In this document: positions 25,183 through 34,107 of the stretch, one piece after another | How positions within the stretch are numbered: position 1 is the stretch's first letter | Layout: the number at the start of each line of letters is the position of its first letter | Assembly: GCF_000023125.1 (NCBI RefSeq) | Contig: NC_013037.1 | Location: forward strand, 186,001 to 250,000 | Source of the DNA: Dyadobacter fermentans DSM 18053 | GTDB lineage: Bacteria > Bacteroidota > Bacteroidia > Cytophagales > Spirosomataceae | Direction: 5' to 3' | Length of the DNA: 64,000 nt | Translations under genes and position numbers: made by a program | Notes under the pieces: model-generated | The model's input: the letters and a program-made list of their open reading frames with translations, nothing else | What the model was told of the DNA's origin: nothing | The model's database searches: none

Positions 25183-25718
25183 TTCTTGTTGAAGTTAAGC
25201 ACAAATAAAAGTACCCCACCGAAAATAATGAGCAGCGACACCAGGTCCATAATCGTAACGCCGTCATTGATATTGAAATAATACACCGTAAAAAGCTCGA
25301 AGCTCGGCGGCGCGGGCATGATGATCATCGCAAAGCCGACCACGATGAGCAGGATCGCGAGAATGAACATGACGCCTTTCTGAACGATTTTGCCGCGCTT
25401 GGGTGCATTGATCCGGCTATCGAACTGGTTTTCGGAAAGCAGTTTTTCCAATCCTTCCAGTAATTCTTCCCGCGACAGGTTATTTTCCTGATCGAGCTCT
25501 TTGAATGGCGCCAGCCGTTTTTGTGTGGCCGCCGACCGCTGAAACGCGTCGGCGATCTGTTTCTGAAAATCCCGCGAATGATGCCCGTCCACATCGGACT
25601 GCTCAATGGCCTCGATCAGCTCTGCTACCTTTCGCTCCACGCGCGTAATGTCCTGTCCCTGAGAAGCAGGCGGAGTGGAGTCGGGATTTTGGTCGTTGAG
25701 CAGGCGGTTGAGTTTCAC
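25179..25718 (-). CDS. Uncharacterised membrane protein heading the partner-switch operon
   Basis: 179 residues. The first 105 are hydrophilic and helical, with heptad-like stretches ('ERKVAELIEAIEQ', 'LSREELLEGLEKLLSENQF'), and two membrane helices follow at about 113-135 and 155-175. I recognise no family. It is the first gene of the five-gene operon running down to 21995 and overlaps the phosphatase start (ATGA at 25179-25182), so it probably works with it, for instance by holding the switch at the membrane. No enzymatic motif is visible. Confidence 0.7.
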   Translation of the reverse strand: MKLNRLLNDQNPDSTPPASQGQDITRVERKVAELIEAIEQSDVDGHHSRDFQKQIADAFQRSAATQKRLAPFKELDQENNLSREELLEGLEKLLSENQFDSRINAPKRGKIVQKGVMFILAILLIVVGFAMIIMPAPPSFELFTVYYFNINDGVTIMDLVSLLIIFGGVLLFVLNFNKK

Positions 25719-25800
25719 GCTTGGATTAGTTTGTTCGTCGGAAGGCTGTCAGGAATGCATTCAGGGATGTTTTTACAAAAACCGGCGATCATCTCCGGAT

Positions 25801-25834
25801 TTTGGTTAAAGCTATGTTTTTATTATTAAATTTG
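25801..25834 (+). promoter_or_regulatory. Likely promoter of the GT2 gene at 25901
   Basis: TTTG (25801-25804) and TAAATTTG (25827-25834) are separated by 22 bases, slightly longer than the usual 19-21 of Bacteroidota promoters. The -7 box is a perfect TANNTTTG. The implied leader is about 60 bases. Confidence 0.45.
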
Positions 25835-25900
25835 AAATAGTTCTACAAATCAACACAAATATTCCTTCGTTTCAGCAGCATTACCGGCACAATTTTGCGC

Positions 25901-26818
25901 ATGAAAAAAGTTTCGATCGTAACGGTGAATTTCAATCAGCCGAAGGTTACCGAAGACTTACTGAAATCGCTGGCGGAAGTGAATAACTACCCCGATCTGG
26001 AAATCATCGTCGTCGACAATGGCAGCAAAGCAAACCCCGTGCCGGAGTGGAAGGAGCGGTATCCCGGCATATTGTTTATCCGGTCGGATGAGAATACGGG
26101 CTTTGCAGGGGGCAACAACATCGGTATGGCCCACGCCACAGGCGATTACCTTTTCCTGATCAACAACGACACCGAGGTAACGGCCGACCTGATCGGAAAA
26201 CTGGTGGATTCGATGGAGGCTAACCCGAAAATCGGGATGATATCCCCCAAAATCCATTATTTCGACCAGCCCGGGATGCTGCAATACACCGGCTACACGC
26301 CGATGAACTACTACACTTGCCGCAATGCGTGCATCGGGCAGTTTGAGCAGGACCGCGGGCAATACGATTTCCTCACCGGCCCCACCGGCTACGCGCACGG
26401 AGCCGCAATGATGATCAGCCGGGAAGCGTGGCAAAAGGCCGGCGGAATGGCCGAGAACTATTTCCTTTATTATGAAGAGCTCGACTGGTGCGAGCGCATT
26501 AAAAAAGCCGGGTACGAAATCCACGTCAACCTCGACGCGCTGATTTACCACAAGGAATCGGTGTCAGTAGGTAAGCGCACTGCGCTGAAAGAGTTTTTTA
26601 TGAACCGCAACCGCATTTTGTTTATCCGCAAAAATGCGCCCGGTTTTACATTCCTGCTGTTTTGGTGCTATTTCATGCTGGCGGTGGTGCCGCGGAATAT
26701 CATTCAATACATTAAAAATAAAGAGTACCATTTCATCCCGGTGTTGCTGAGCGCCATTACCTGGCATTTCAAAAACAAACCCGATAGCAAAAACCTAGGC
26801 TTCCCGTTGACCCGCTGA
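25901..26818 (+). CDS. Family 2 glycosyltransferase (rhamnosyltransferase-like)
   Basis: 305 residues. 'KKVSIVTVNFNQPKVTEDLLKSL', 'LEIIVVDNGSKANPVPEW', 'NTGFAGGNNIGMAHATGDYLFLINNDTEV' and 'SREAWQKAGGMAENYFLYYEELDWCERIKKAGY' are in the order seen in WbbL-type GT2 enzymes that add rhamnose or similar sugars. The NDT motif binds the donor and metal. A hydrophobic helix near 245-262 suggests membrane association. The ATG at 25901 is preferred to the TTG two codons earlier. It pairs with the GT2 gene starting 3 bases after its stop. Confidence 0.88.
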   Translation: MKKVSIVTVNFNQPKVTEDLLKSLAEVNNYPDLEIIVVDNGSKANPVPEWKERYPGILFIRSDENTGFAGGNNIGMAHATGDYLFLINNDTEVTADLIGKLVDSMEANPKIGMISPKIHYFDQPGMLQYTGYTPMNYYTCRNACIGQFEQDRGQYDFLTGPTGYAHGAAMMISREAWQKAGGMAENYFLYYEELDWCERIKKAGYEIHVNLDALIYHKESVSVGKRTALKEFFMNRNRILFIRKNAPGFTFLLFWCYFMLAVVPRNIIQYIKNKEYHFIPVLLSAITWHFKNKPDSKNLGFPLTR

Positions 26819-26821
26819 TTT

Positions 26822-27994
26822 ATGGAGATCGTTTTCTGGCTCAGTTTGTTCATTGTTTTCTACACATTTCTTGGCTACGGCATCGTGCTGTACCTGCTCG
26901 TGCGCATTCGCAGGGCATTCAGGGGAAAACGGCTCGCACCAGGTCTCGACCAGGATTTCCCGACGCTCACGCTGGTGATAGCGGCCTACAACGAGGAAAG
27001 CATTATTGAAGAAAAAATCGCGGATACGCTCAGCCTGTCGTACCCGGCGGGCAAGCTGCGGCTGCTTTTCGTTACCGACGGCTCCACCGACCGCACGCCG
27101 GAACTCGTAGCGAAGTACCCGCAGATCAAGCTCATGCACACGCCCGTACGCAGCGGGAAAATCCTCGCCATGCACCGTGCTATGGACGCAGTGGACACCG
27201 AAGTGGTCGTTTTCACGGACGCCAACACGTTTCTGAACAAAGACGCATTGCTGCTCATTGCCAGGCATTATGCCGATGCCCGGGTAGGGGCGGTGTCGGG
27301 CGAGAAGCGCGTAATGCAGGATGCGCTTTCCGATGCCACGGCGGGGGAGGGTTTCTACTGGAAATACGAATCGGCCCTCAAAACTTGGGATTCGGAGCTG
27401 TATTCCGTGGTGGGAGCAGCGGGCGAGCTGTTCAGCGTGCGGCGGTCGCTGTACCGTTCCGTGGAGCCCGATACCATTCTCGACGATTTCATGATCTCAA
27501 TGCAGATCGCCGAAAAGGGTTACCGCATTGTGTATGAGCCGGAAGCGTATGCTTCGGAATTGTCGTCAGAGAACATTAAAGAAGAGTTGAAACGGAAGGT
27601 GCGCATTGCGGCGGGCGGTATTCAGTCGATATTGCGCCTGAAAAAGCTGCTGAACCCGTTTCATGATCCGCTGCTGTCCTTCCAATACATCAGTCACCGC
27701 GTGCTTCGCTGGACGGTGACGCCGTTCCTGATGATCCTCGCGCTGGTGCTCAATATAATTATCGTGGCCCAATCGGGCGGGCTCATTTATCAGGTGCTGC
27801 TCGCCGGACAGGCCGGATTTTACCTGCTCGCGCTGGCGGGATGGGTGCTGGAAACCCGGAAGATCAAAATCAAGGCCCTTTTTGTGCCCTACTACTTTTG
27901 CATGATGAACTACGCGGTGCTGGCGGGCATCCGGCGGTACATTCGCGGCTCGCAAAGTGCTGCCTGGGAAAAATCCAAAAGAAAAAGCGCATAG
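26822..27994 (+). CDS. Membrane family 2 glycosyltransferase
   Basis: 390 residues with one N-terminal membrane helix (about 4-25), a GT-A domain and two or three C-terminal helices. Motifs are 'TLTLVIAAYNEESIIEEKI', 'LLFVTDGSTDRTPELV', 'VVVFTDANTFLNKDAL', 'DDFMISMQIAEKGYRI' (base region) and 'KRKVRIAAGGIQSILRL' in place of the QxxRW loop. It resembles hyaluronan- or cellulose-synthase-like enzymes in layout. It forms a two-gene unit with the GT2 immediately upstream and converges on the Hpt gene. Confidence 0.87.
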   Translation: MEIVFWLSLFIVFYTFLGYGIVLYLLVRIRRAFRGKRLAPGLDQDFPTLTLVIAAYNEESIIEEKIADTLSLSYPAGKLRLLFVTDGSTDRTPELVAKYPQIKLMHTPVRSGKILAMHRAMDAVDTEVVVFTDANTFLNKDALLLIARHYADARVGAVSGEKRVMQDALSDATAGEGFYWKYESALKTWDSELYSVVGAAGELFSVRRSLYRSVEPDTILDDFMISMQIAEKGYRIVYEPEAYASELSSENIKEELKRKVRIAAGGIQSILRLKKLLNPFHDPLLSFQYISHRVLRWTVTPFLMILALVLNIIIVAQSGGLIYQVLLAGQAGFYLLALAGWVLETRKIKIKALFVPYYFCMMNYAVLAGIRRYIRGSQSAAWEKSKRKSA

Positions 27995-28011
27995 CAGGTA
28001 TTGCTATGCGC
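27987..28011 (-). terminator. Terminator for the Hpt gene
   Basis: A perfect 10-bp stem (27987-27996 with 28002-28011, loop GGTAT) overlaps the stop codon of the forward GT2 gene. On the minus strand it is followed by TTTTTCTTTT, so it works mainly for the Hpt transcript. Confidence 0.65.
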
Positions 28012-28033
28012 CAATAAAAGCTCATTACTGATA

Positions 28034-28402
28034 TTACAGCGTCTTCAACCGCTCCGATTCCGATTCCAGGATCGGGATCAGCCCGTCGATTTCTGCCGAA
28101 ATGCGGTGGTACATGTCCAGCAGGTGTTCCTTCGATTGTTCGTCCTTGATGGCCTTTTCAAGCACTTCCACTTTCGGTCTCACGTGCGTGAGGCCTGTCA
28201 TCGTGAATGAAGGTTTCAATCCGTGCACGATACTGGCTGATTCTTTCAGATCGCCCGATTCCAGAGCGCCCTGCAAGGCCCGCCAGCGGGGCACCGAGTC
28301 GCTCAGAAATGCATCAAAAATCATGTACAGGATTACAGGATCTTCTCCGTACGCCTGGTCGATGTAGGCAAGGTCCAGGGAGGGGTTGAGTTGTAAGGCC
28401 AT
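28034..28402 (-). CDS. Orphan Hpt (histidine phosphotransfer) protein
   Basis: 122 residues, all helical, with the Hpt signature 'ESASIVHGLKPSFTMTGL' where H60 is the phospho-acceptor and K63 follows. Hpt proteins shuttle phosphate between hybrid kinases and response regulators. There is no kinase beside it; the nearest candidates are the receiver of the PP2C protein (24025) and the stand-alone receiver (696). It follows mlaD on the same strand across about 100 bases that contain a TAGTTTTG box (minus strand 28499-28492), so it may have its own promoter. Confidence 0.82.
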   Translation of the reverse strand: MALQLNPSLDLAYIDQAYGEDPVILYMIFDAFLSDSVPRWRALQGALESGDLKESASIVHGLKPSFTMTGLTHVRPKVEVLEKAIKDEQSKEHLLDMYHRISAEIDGLIPILESESERLKTL

Positions 28403-28504
28403 CGGTTCGTGTTAAAAGTTTTCCAGAGGTCAGTTAGTGGGAATTCGTGTTACTATTTGAAGAAATATTTCGACAATATAACCCGATTCTGCAAAACTAT
28501 CACA

Positions 28505-29518
28505 TTATTGTTGGTTCTCCTGCTCTTTTACTTCTTCTTTGGCCGGCTGCTTGGCCTGTTCCTTCTCTTTCTTACGGAAATACCTGCGAAACAGGAAGTT
28601 GGAACGAAGCGCGGTCATGTTTTCGTCCAGCTTCTCGGTAGTGCTTTCCAGGTTTTTCAGCGTTTCTTTCAGGTTGGAAGCCGTGGCTTCGTCGTGCAGC
28701 AGGACGCCCAGCGGACTGGTTTTATTCGAATTGAGATCCGCGCTGGCTGTTTTCAGGTTATTGACCATCACATTCGCCGACGACACCGTTTCGTTCAGGC
28801 GCGCAATGCTGCTCCGAAGGTCTTTCATGATCACGGTGTCCGTAGCGAAATCATTCGCCAGCCCGCCTTTTTCATTCAGTTTCGCCGAGAAGCCGGCCAG
28901 CGAGGCAGTGAGTGACTGCGCATTCACGGACGCTTTTTTCATCGCGCCCAGGGTCTGGTCGAGGTCGTTGTAAAGACGCTCGTCGTTAAGCAGCATACCT
29001 ACCGTACCTTTTCCGGCGAGGATGTTTTTACTGATGGTCTTGAATGCGCTGGTGATGCCGAGCAGGTTTTTGTTGTTTTCCGAAAGCACGGCGAGCATTT
29101 CTTCCGTACTTTCAATTTTCTCCACGAGCAGCTCATCGCCGTCCTCAATGGAAGGCACTTTTTGCGTGCCGCCGTAAATGACGATGATCTTGTTGCCGAT
29201 CAGACCGTCGGTGCTGACCTTGGCCTTGGCATTTTTGCGGATGAATTCCTGCGACTTTTCTTCGATGTTGAGCATTACCTCTACCTTGGAATTGTCGAGG
29301 AAACGGATGCTCTTGACAGTTCCGATCTTCACCCCGGAATACCAGATATTGTTACCGATTTTCAGTCCGTTTACATCATCGAAAATGGTTTTGACGGTAA
29401 TAGTCGATGAAAAAACCTTCTTCATGCTTCCGATGGTGAGAATCCCCACTACGAAAATGAGAATGCCGATGATGACGAAAAGGCCTACGTTGACCGAGCG
29501 TTTGGTTGATGTTGCCAT
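28505..29518 (-). CDS. mlaD: MlaD-like MCE domain lipid transport protein
   Basis: 337 residues. One N-terminal membrane helix (about 10-30) is followed by an MCE domain (about 37-115: 'TVKTIFDDVNGLKIGNNIWYSGVKIGTVKSIRFL'), then a long helical region with repeated 'NLKTASADLNS' and 'NLKETLKNLESTTEKLDENM' segments and a charged tail. MlaD-type proteins form rings that bind phospholipids in the periplasm and deliver them to or from the MlaE/MlaF transporter. The gene follows mlaF by two bases. The longer helical tail than in E. coli MlaD is common in Bacteroidota. Confidence 0.9.
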   Translation of the reverse strand: MATSTKRSVNVGLFVIIGILIFVVGILTIGSMKKVFSSTITVKTIFDDVNGLKIGNNIWYSGVKIGTVKSIRFLDNSKVEVMLNIEEKSQEFIRKNAKAKVSTDGLIGNKIIVIYGGTQKVPSIEDGDELLVEKIESTEEMLAVLSENNKNLLGITSAFKTISKNILAGKGTVGMLLNDERLYNDLDQTLGAMKKASVNAQSLTASLAGFSAKLNEKGGLANDFATDTVIMKDLRSSIARLNETVSSANVMVNNLKTASADLNSNKTSPLGVLLHDEATASNLKETLKNLESTTEKLDENMTALRSNFLFRRYFRKKEKEQAKQPAKEEVKEQENQQ

Positions 29519-29520
29519 TA

Positions 29521-30285
29521 TTAGTGGATGAAATTATAATCGTAAAAACTCTTGATCCGCTCTTCGTCGGAACTAAATACTTCTTCAAATGTGCCCGTTT
29601 TCAGGAACTTGCCGTCGAGGAGCATCGCAACGCGGTCGCCGGTGTCGCGTGCGCAGGTAAGGTCGTGCGTGATGATGATGGAGGTGGTTTGGTATTTCTC
29701 CTTCACTTCATTGATCAGCTCGTTGATTTCGAGACAGGTAATAGGGTCGAGGCCGGCCGTTGGCTCATCGTAGAGCATGATTTCCGGTTTGAGGATCAAT
29801 GTGCGCGCGATCCCGATCCGCTTGCGCTGGCCTCCCGAAAGCTCCGCGGGGACCTGGTTGATCGTTTGCAGCAGGCCCACGGCGTCGAGTACATATTCAA
29901 CCTGCTCGTCAATCTCCGCACGGGTGAGGTTCGGGATGTTCCGCACGAGCGGGAATTCGAGGTTCTCACGGACGGTCATACTATCGTACAAGGCGCTGTT
30001 TTGGAATGAAAACCCGATTTTAAGCCGCAAATCGCGCAAATCGTTGCCTTCTTGTTTGGAGACTTCTTTCCCCAGCACCACACAATCGCCCCGGTCCTGT
30101 TTGAGCAGGCCTACCATGATTTTGATCAACACGGACTTACCCGTTCCCGAGCGGCCGAGCACCACCATATTTTCACCCTTGTTCACGGTGAGGTCCACGC
30201 CTTGCAGCACGTGCAGGTCGCCGAACGACTTGTACAGGTCGCGTACCTCGATAACCGGCTCGCCGGGTTTGAATACTTCTTCCAT
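29521..30285 (-). CDS. mlaF: MlaF-like ABC transporter ATPase
   Basis: 254 residues with a complete ATPase: Walker A 'GRSGTGKSV', the ABC signature 'LSGGQRKRIGIA', Walker B 'IMLYDEPTAGLD' and the switch histidine in 'IIITHD'. 'LKIGFSFQNSALYDSMTVRENLEFPL' is the Q-loop stretch usual in MlaF. It powers phospholipid transport by MlaE. The frame runs to a TTG at 30318, but that overlaps mlaE; the ATG at 30285 leaves a one-base gap and gives the normal length. Confidence 0.93.
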   Translation of the reverse strand: MEEVFKPGEPVIEVRDLYKSFGDLHVLQGVDLTVNKGENMVVLGRSGTGKSVLIKIMVGLLKQDRGDCVVLGKEVSKQEGNDLRDLRLKIGFSFQNSALYDSMTVRENLEFPLVRNIPNLTRAEIDEQVEYVLDAVGLLQTINQVPAELSGGQRKRIGIARTLILKPEIMLYDEPTAGLDPITCLEINELINEVKEKYQTTSIIITHDLTCARDTGDRVAMLLDGKFLKTGTFEEVFSSDEERIKSFYDYNFIH

Positions 30286-30286
30286 C

Positions 30287-31075
30287 TTAAATTCTGAAAT
30301 AATTGGATATCTGTACAATGATCACCTCCTCGATAAAAATGAGGAACATGGATGTCACGACAGCTGAGTTGGCCGCCTTTCCGACGCCCTCTGTGCCTTT
30401 GCTTGCATTATAACCCTGGTAACTGCCCACGATGCCGATCGTGAAGCCGTACGCGATCGCCTTCGCCACGGATGTCCAGATGTCCAGGAAGGTGATTTGT
30501 TCAAATGCGTTTTCAAAAAAGGCTATAAAACTGGTGCCTTCGTTCAATGTGACGTTCAGGTACGCGCCCAGCAGGCTGACCAGCGCACAATAAAACATGA
30601 GTACGGGAATGGCGATCGTGCAGGCCACGACGCGCGTCACGACAAGGAATTTGAACGGGTTGACGGCCGAAACCTCCATCGCGTCGATTTGCTCCGTTAC
30701 CCGCATCGAGCCCAGTTCCGCACCGATGCTCGAGCCGATTTTACCCGCGCTGATGAGCGCCGTAACCAGTGGTGCAAGCGCCCGGACAATGGCGATCGCC
30801 ACCAGGGATGGCAGCCACGAGGTGGCCCCGAATTCGGACAATGATGGCCGCGACTGCTTGGTGAACACCATCCCGGTGATAAACCCGGTGAGGCTGATCA
30901 GCAACAGTGATTTGTTGCCGATTGCATAGCACTGTTTGACAATCTCCTGGAATTCCATTCTGCCACGGAAAATTTCGCGGAAGAAACGGATGAAAAACAC
31001 GTACGCATTATAGACCGCCAGCAGGGAATTGTCCAGGCCTTTGCCGTATGTGTATTGCTTTTTGTTAGCGCTCAT
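30287..31075 (-). CDS. mlaE: MlaE-like ABC transporter permease
   Basis: 262 residues with five or so membrane helices and the MlaE family pattern 'ALAPLVTALISAGKIGSSIGAELGSMRVTEQIDAMEVSAVNPFKFLVVTRV'. It is the inner-membrane part of the Mla phospholipid transporter. The usual neighbours mlaF and mlaD follow; mlaB and mlaC are absent, as is common in Bacteroidota. The EcsC-family gene lies 35 bases upstream on the same strand. Confidence 0.92.
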   Translation of the reverse strand: MSANKKQYTYGKGLDNSLLAVYNAYVFFIRFFREIFRGRMEFQEIVKQCYAIGNKSLLLISLTGFITGMVFTKQSRPSLSEFGATSWLPSLVAIAIVRALAPLVTALISAGKIGSSIGAELGSMRVTEQIDAMEVSAVNPFKFLVVTRVVACTIAIPVLMFYCALVSLLGAYLNVTLNEGTSFIAFFENAFEQITFLDIWTSVAKAIAYGFTIGIVGSYQGYNASKGTEGVGKAANSAVVTSMFLIFIEEVIIVQISNYFRI

Positions 31076-31110
31076 TCAATCGGATAAAAATTTGCATTAA
31101 ACTTTATTTA

Positions 31111-31872
31111 TTAGGCTGTTACGGGCAGCAGGGCTTTTTCACCGCCAAGCATCCGCTCCTCGAACCATCGCATCCGGTAGGCATTCATCGCATTCTTGCC
31201 CAACTGATCGAGCAGCCGGTAGTTTACGATCAGTCCCACGGCCGCACCGATTCCCGGAATGAGCTGCGCCATTTTGGCGAGGTCGATGTAGTCGCGGTAT
31301 TCCTGCTGGAACGTTTTCCAGTTGAATTCGTGAATGTCGGTCGGGAGGTCTTTGCTGCGGACGTCCCAATGGATCATTTGCGCAAAAACATCCTGCCGGC
31401 CTTTCTGGCTTGAAAATGTCAGCTGGAAAATGTGGAGTATAAAAAGCCGTTCCCGGTAATCGTTCACGGGCCTGCCGTACAAGGCTGCGATTTCAAAAAG
31501 GAGTTTGATTTTAATGCCGATCAGGATCGGAAACTCTGCCAATGCAAGCAGGAAACCGCCCGCGCCGGTAATGCCGCCTTCCGCCGCTCCGGCTTTTTTA
31601 TAGAAATCGATTTTTTTGCGGACCGCCGTTTCAATCTCTTCCAGCGTTGCGCCGGGGATGCCCTGGCTGGTGGTATATTCGGCCCCTGTGAGCACGCCGC
31701 GCACCATCTGTTTGATCGTGCCGGTGATTACCTGGTGGACCTTGTCGGGGATAATGTCGTTGATTTTATCCTGAAACTTCTTGGAAGTCCGGTCGATGAA
31801 GTTCGGCCGCTTCTGCATTTTGAGCTGCCATTTGGTGAATTCAGGTTTTATCTGCTCTTCATATGGGTGCAT
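31111..31872 (-). CDS. EcsC family protein
   Basis: 253 residues. The central part carries glycine- and alanine-rich amphipathic stretches ('AAEGGITGAGGFLLALAEFPILIGIKIKLLFEIAALYG', 'AKMAQLIPGIGAAVGLIVNYRLLDQLGKNAMNAYRMRW') characteristic of EcsC-family proteins, named from the Bacillus ecs locus. Their biochemical role is not settled; membrane association is likely. Its stop lies 35 bases before mlaE, so it may share a transcript with the Mla transporter. A promoter matching the Bacteroidota form lies upstream (31931-31961). Confidence 0.82.
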   Translation of the reverse strand: MHPYEEQIKPEFTKWQLKMQKRPNFIDRTSKKFQDKINDIIPDKVHQVITGTIKQMVRGVLTGAEYTTSQGIPGATLEEIETAVRKKIDFYKKAGAAEGGITGAGGFLLALAEFPILIGIKIKLLFEIAALYGRPVNDYRERLFILHIFQLTFSSQKGRQDVFAQMIHWDVRSKDLPTDIHEFNWKTFQQEYRDYIDLAKMAQLIPGIGAAVGLIVNYRLLDQLGKNAMNAYRMRWFEERMLGGEKALLPVTA

Positions 31873-31930
31873 ATCGTTTCAGGGCTAATGTCGGACAGGA
31901 TAGAGAAACGGTGGTTTTGCATGTGGTCAG

Positions 31931-31961
31931 CAAAAATCATTCCAATATCGTATAAAGTCAA
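31931..31961 (-). promoter_or_regulatory. Likely promoter of the EcsC-mla operon
   Basis: On the minus strand TTG (31961-31959) is followed by 20 bases and GATTTTTG (31938-31931), one mismatch from the TANNTTTG -7 consensus. The implied leader to the ATG at 31872 is about 55 bases. Confidence 0.4.
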
Positions 31962-32052
31962 AAAACAGCCTTAGAATTCCCCGGAAGATATGCAGGTGCT
32001 TGCCCACTCCGGGGTTTCAGCAAATAGCAACGCTTACTATTATATGTTCAAA

Positions 32053-34095
32053 CTATCTGATCCATAGTTTTTTACTGAACACCCTGCCATTCGATTCAAA
32101 CTTGATCAAATGCATCCCGGAAATTTGCTTCGGAATGGTGAATGTCCCATTGGGGCGGGCATTCAGTTTCCGGTGTACCAAAGATTGGCCATCGAGGCCG
32201 ATCAGGCTGATCTGGCCGGTTTGCTGCCGGGCGAATTGCACGGTAACCTGTTCGCCGCGCACAGCCGGGTTTGGAAATATGTCGAAGCGCGCATCCGGGT
32301 CTTTTTCCGTACCCAGCACGAGGGTAGGGGCAACTTCCGCAATGGCAGGCGCGGCGGATTCCGCCACGTCGTTCACCGCTACCAGCCGATAAATAATCGG
32401 TAGGGCCGATTCGCCCGGTTCGTCACGCCATTCGGCCACGGTTCCTTCTACGCGGGCAAGCGGCGCGAAAGCCGCATCCTCGCCAAACTTGCGTTCCAGC
32501 ACATAATGCTTAGCTCCGGCAACCGGCTGCCAGGTAAGCCGCACGTTTCCGTCTGCCCCGCTTTGGGCAGTGAGTACCGTGCCCGGCAGCGCCGTGGCAA
32601 TGGATACGCCGAAAAACGTAAATGCCCGCATACCCTTGGAGTTGGTAATGTACGGACCGGTGAAAGGATAGTACGGGCCTCCCTGTTCGAGGTAAGGGGG
32701 CAGGTAATCGAGCTTGGATGCGTTTTGCGGGGATTTAAGGTCGAGGATAATGCGGTTGCCCTCCGCTTTGCCGCTTGCTGCGGCGCCTGCCTGGTGATCG
32801 AGGTAGAAAAATGTGCTCAGGTCGAGCACGGGGCCGCTGGGGTGGTTGTAGGGTTCGGGGTATTTCAATTGCTGGCCCTCGTCGAATACCAGGGTGAGGC
32901 TGTTCTTTTCGGCATTGTTGTAAAATGCCTTTCTCAGGTTCGGCGAGGCGATGTCGGTGGTGTCCTTGGAACCGTAAAAATCACGGAGCATGAGGCGGGA
33001 AAGCTCAAATGCGCTCTGCTTGTTGCCATCGCGATTGTAATGCAGGCCGTCGAAACCGGTGGTTCCGACGGTTGCGAGGTTGTCGATGTCGGGATAAATA
33101 TCGGGCAGGCGCCGCTGGTAGTCGCGGATGAGCACGCCTATCAGCGAAGAATGGTAAATGATGTCGATCTGGTAAACATAGAGCTTTTCGAGCCCGGCAA
33201 AATCGGTTTTCAGGTTTTTGTACAAAACATCGAAATGTCCTTCCCAATTGCCGCCCTCGCCGTACGATTCGCTTTCGCCTTGTCTGAAAATGTAGGCCTT
33301 CACCGCATGTGCGACGCCCGCTTTCTGTGCCCGGTAAAGCATCCGGCCGTAGCCGGTCGTGAAATCCGTGGGATTGTTTTCCGTGCGCAGCGAATGCGAA
33401 TAGGCCGACGACCAGTGGTATCCCGCATTGATGAGGCAGTTCGGCACACCCGACTTTTCCATCAATTGTTTCTGGATTTCAAAGCCGATCGAGCCGACGC
33501 CGTTGTTGTACGGATGCATATTCGACAATGCCCAAAGCGTGTCGGCGGCATTGTAGGGCGTCGTGTTGAGGTTATCGGTAATCCTTCCGAATGTCCGGCA
33601 GAACATACTCGTGTCCCGTTCCGCGAAAAAGCCCGTCGAATTGGATTGGCCGGAAAGGATGTACACGTCACCGGCCACTACGCGCGTCCGTGAGACGATC
33701 AGCGAAGAGTCGCCGTCTTTGCAAAGAAAAACTTTGAAATCATAGTTGGCCCGCTCCGCCTTGATTGTCGCCTCGGTGCTGAATGTACCCTTTTCATTCC
33801 CTCCATACTGAATGTTTGCCCTCCTGTACTGATATGCCTCGCCGTTCCGCAGCACTTGCACCGATACATATTTCCACCCGGGGGCATCCACAATCCCGGA
33901 AACGGGCGCATGGCCCTCGCTGTTGGCATCGCGCGGATAGAGCTGGTAGTCTTGCGGCAGTTTTCCGAACAGTACCTGGTCGAAGCGTTGCGCGGTGGTG
34001 TAAGTAACCGTCAGAAGCGTTAGTCCGAATGACCACAGCAGGGTTTTGGCGGCTTTCTCGTCGAATAGCCTGCCTTGATAGAGGATTTTCAGCAC
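32053..34095 (-). CDS. Secreted SGNH (sialate O-acetylesterase-like) hydrolase with T9SS tail
   Basis: 680 residues. A hydrophobic N-terminal signal (about 17-35) is followed by a beta-rich region and an SGNH hydrolase of the sialate O-acetylesterase type: catalytic S151 in 'YILSGQSNSTG', 'FRQGESE' near 271 and D349/H352 in 'GFDGLHYNRDGN'. A fibronectin-III-like segment follows (about 510-600), then a type IX secretion sorting domain beginning 'FDIFPNPAVRGEQVTVQF' and ending 'FSKKLWIR'. The enzyme should remove ester groups from sugars outside the cell. The only possible start is GTG 34095, because a stop lies just upstream and the signal peptide needs it. It follows the GH43 gene by 12 bases. 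Confidence 0.87.
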   Translation of the reverse strand: MLKILYQGRLFDEKAAKTLLWSFGLTLLTVTYTTAQRFDQVLFGKLPQDYQLYPRDANSEGHAPVSGIVDAPGWKYVSVQVLRNGEAYQYRRANIQYGGNEKGTFSTEATIKAERANYDFKVFLCKDGDSSLIVSRTRVVAGDVYILSGQSNSTGFFAERDTSMFCRTFGRITDNLNTTPYNAADTLWALSNMHPYNNGVGSIGFEIQKQLMEKSGVPNCLINAGYHWSSAYSHSLRTENNPTDFTTGYGRMLYRAQKAGVAHAVKAYIFRQGESESYGEGGNWEGHFDVLYKNLKTDFAGLEKLYVYQIDIIYHSSLIGVLIRDYQRRLPDIYPDIDNLATVGTTGFDGLHYNRDGNKQSAFELSRLMLRDFYGSKDTTDIASPNLRKAFYNNAEKNSLTLVFDEGQQLKYPEPYNHPSGPVLDLSTFFYLDHQAGAAASGKAEGNRIILDLKSPQNASKLDYLPPYLEQGGPYYPFTGPYITNSKGMRAFTFFGVSIATALPGTVLTAQSGADGNVRLTWQPVAGAKHYVLERKFGEDAAFAPLARVEGTVAEWRDEPGESALPIIYRLVAVNDVAESAAPAIAEVAPTLVLGTEKDPDARFDIFPNPAVRGEQVTVQFARQQTGQISLIGLDGQSLVHRKLNARPNGTFTIPKQISGMHLIKFESNGRVFSKKLWIR

Positions 34096-34107
34096 AGGGT
34101 TTGGGTT

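Noticed and set aside
32506..33693. A 395-codon plus-strand frame opposite the SGNH esterase gene
   Set aside because: Antisense shadow of a gene with clear catalytic motifs and a T9SS tail; composition is typical of a GC-rich complement.
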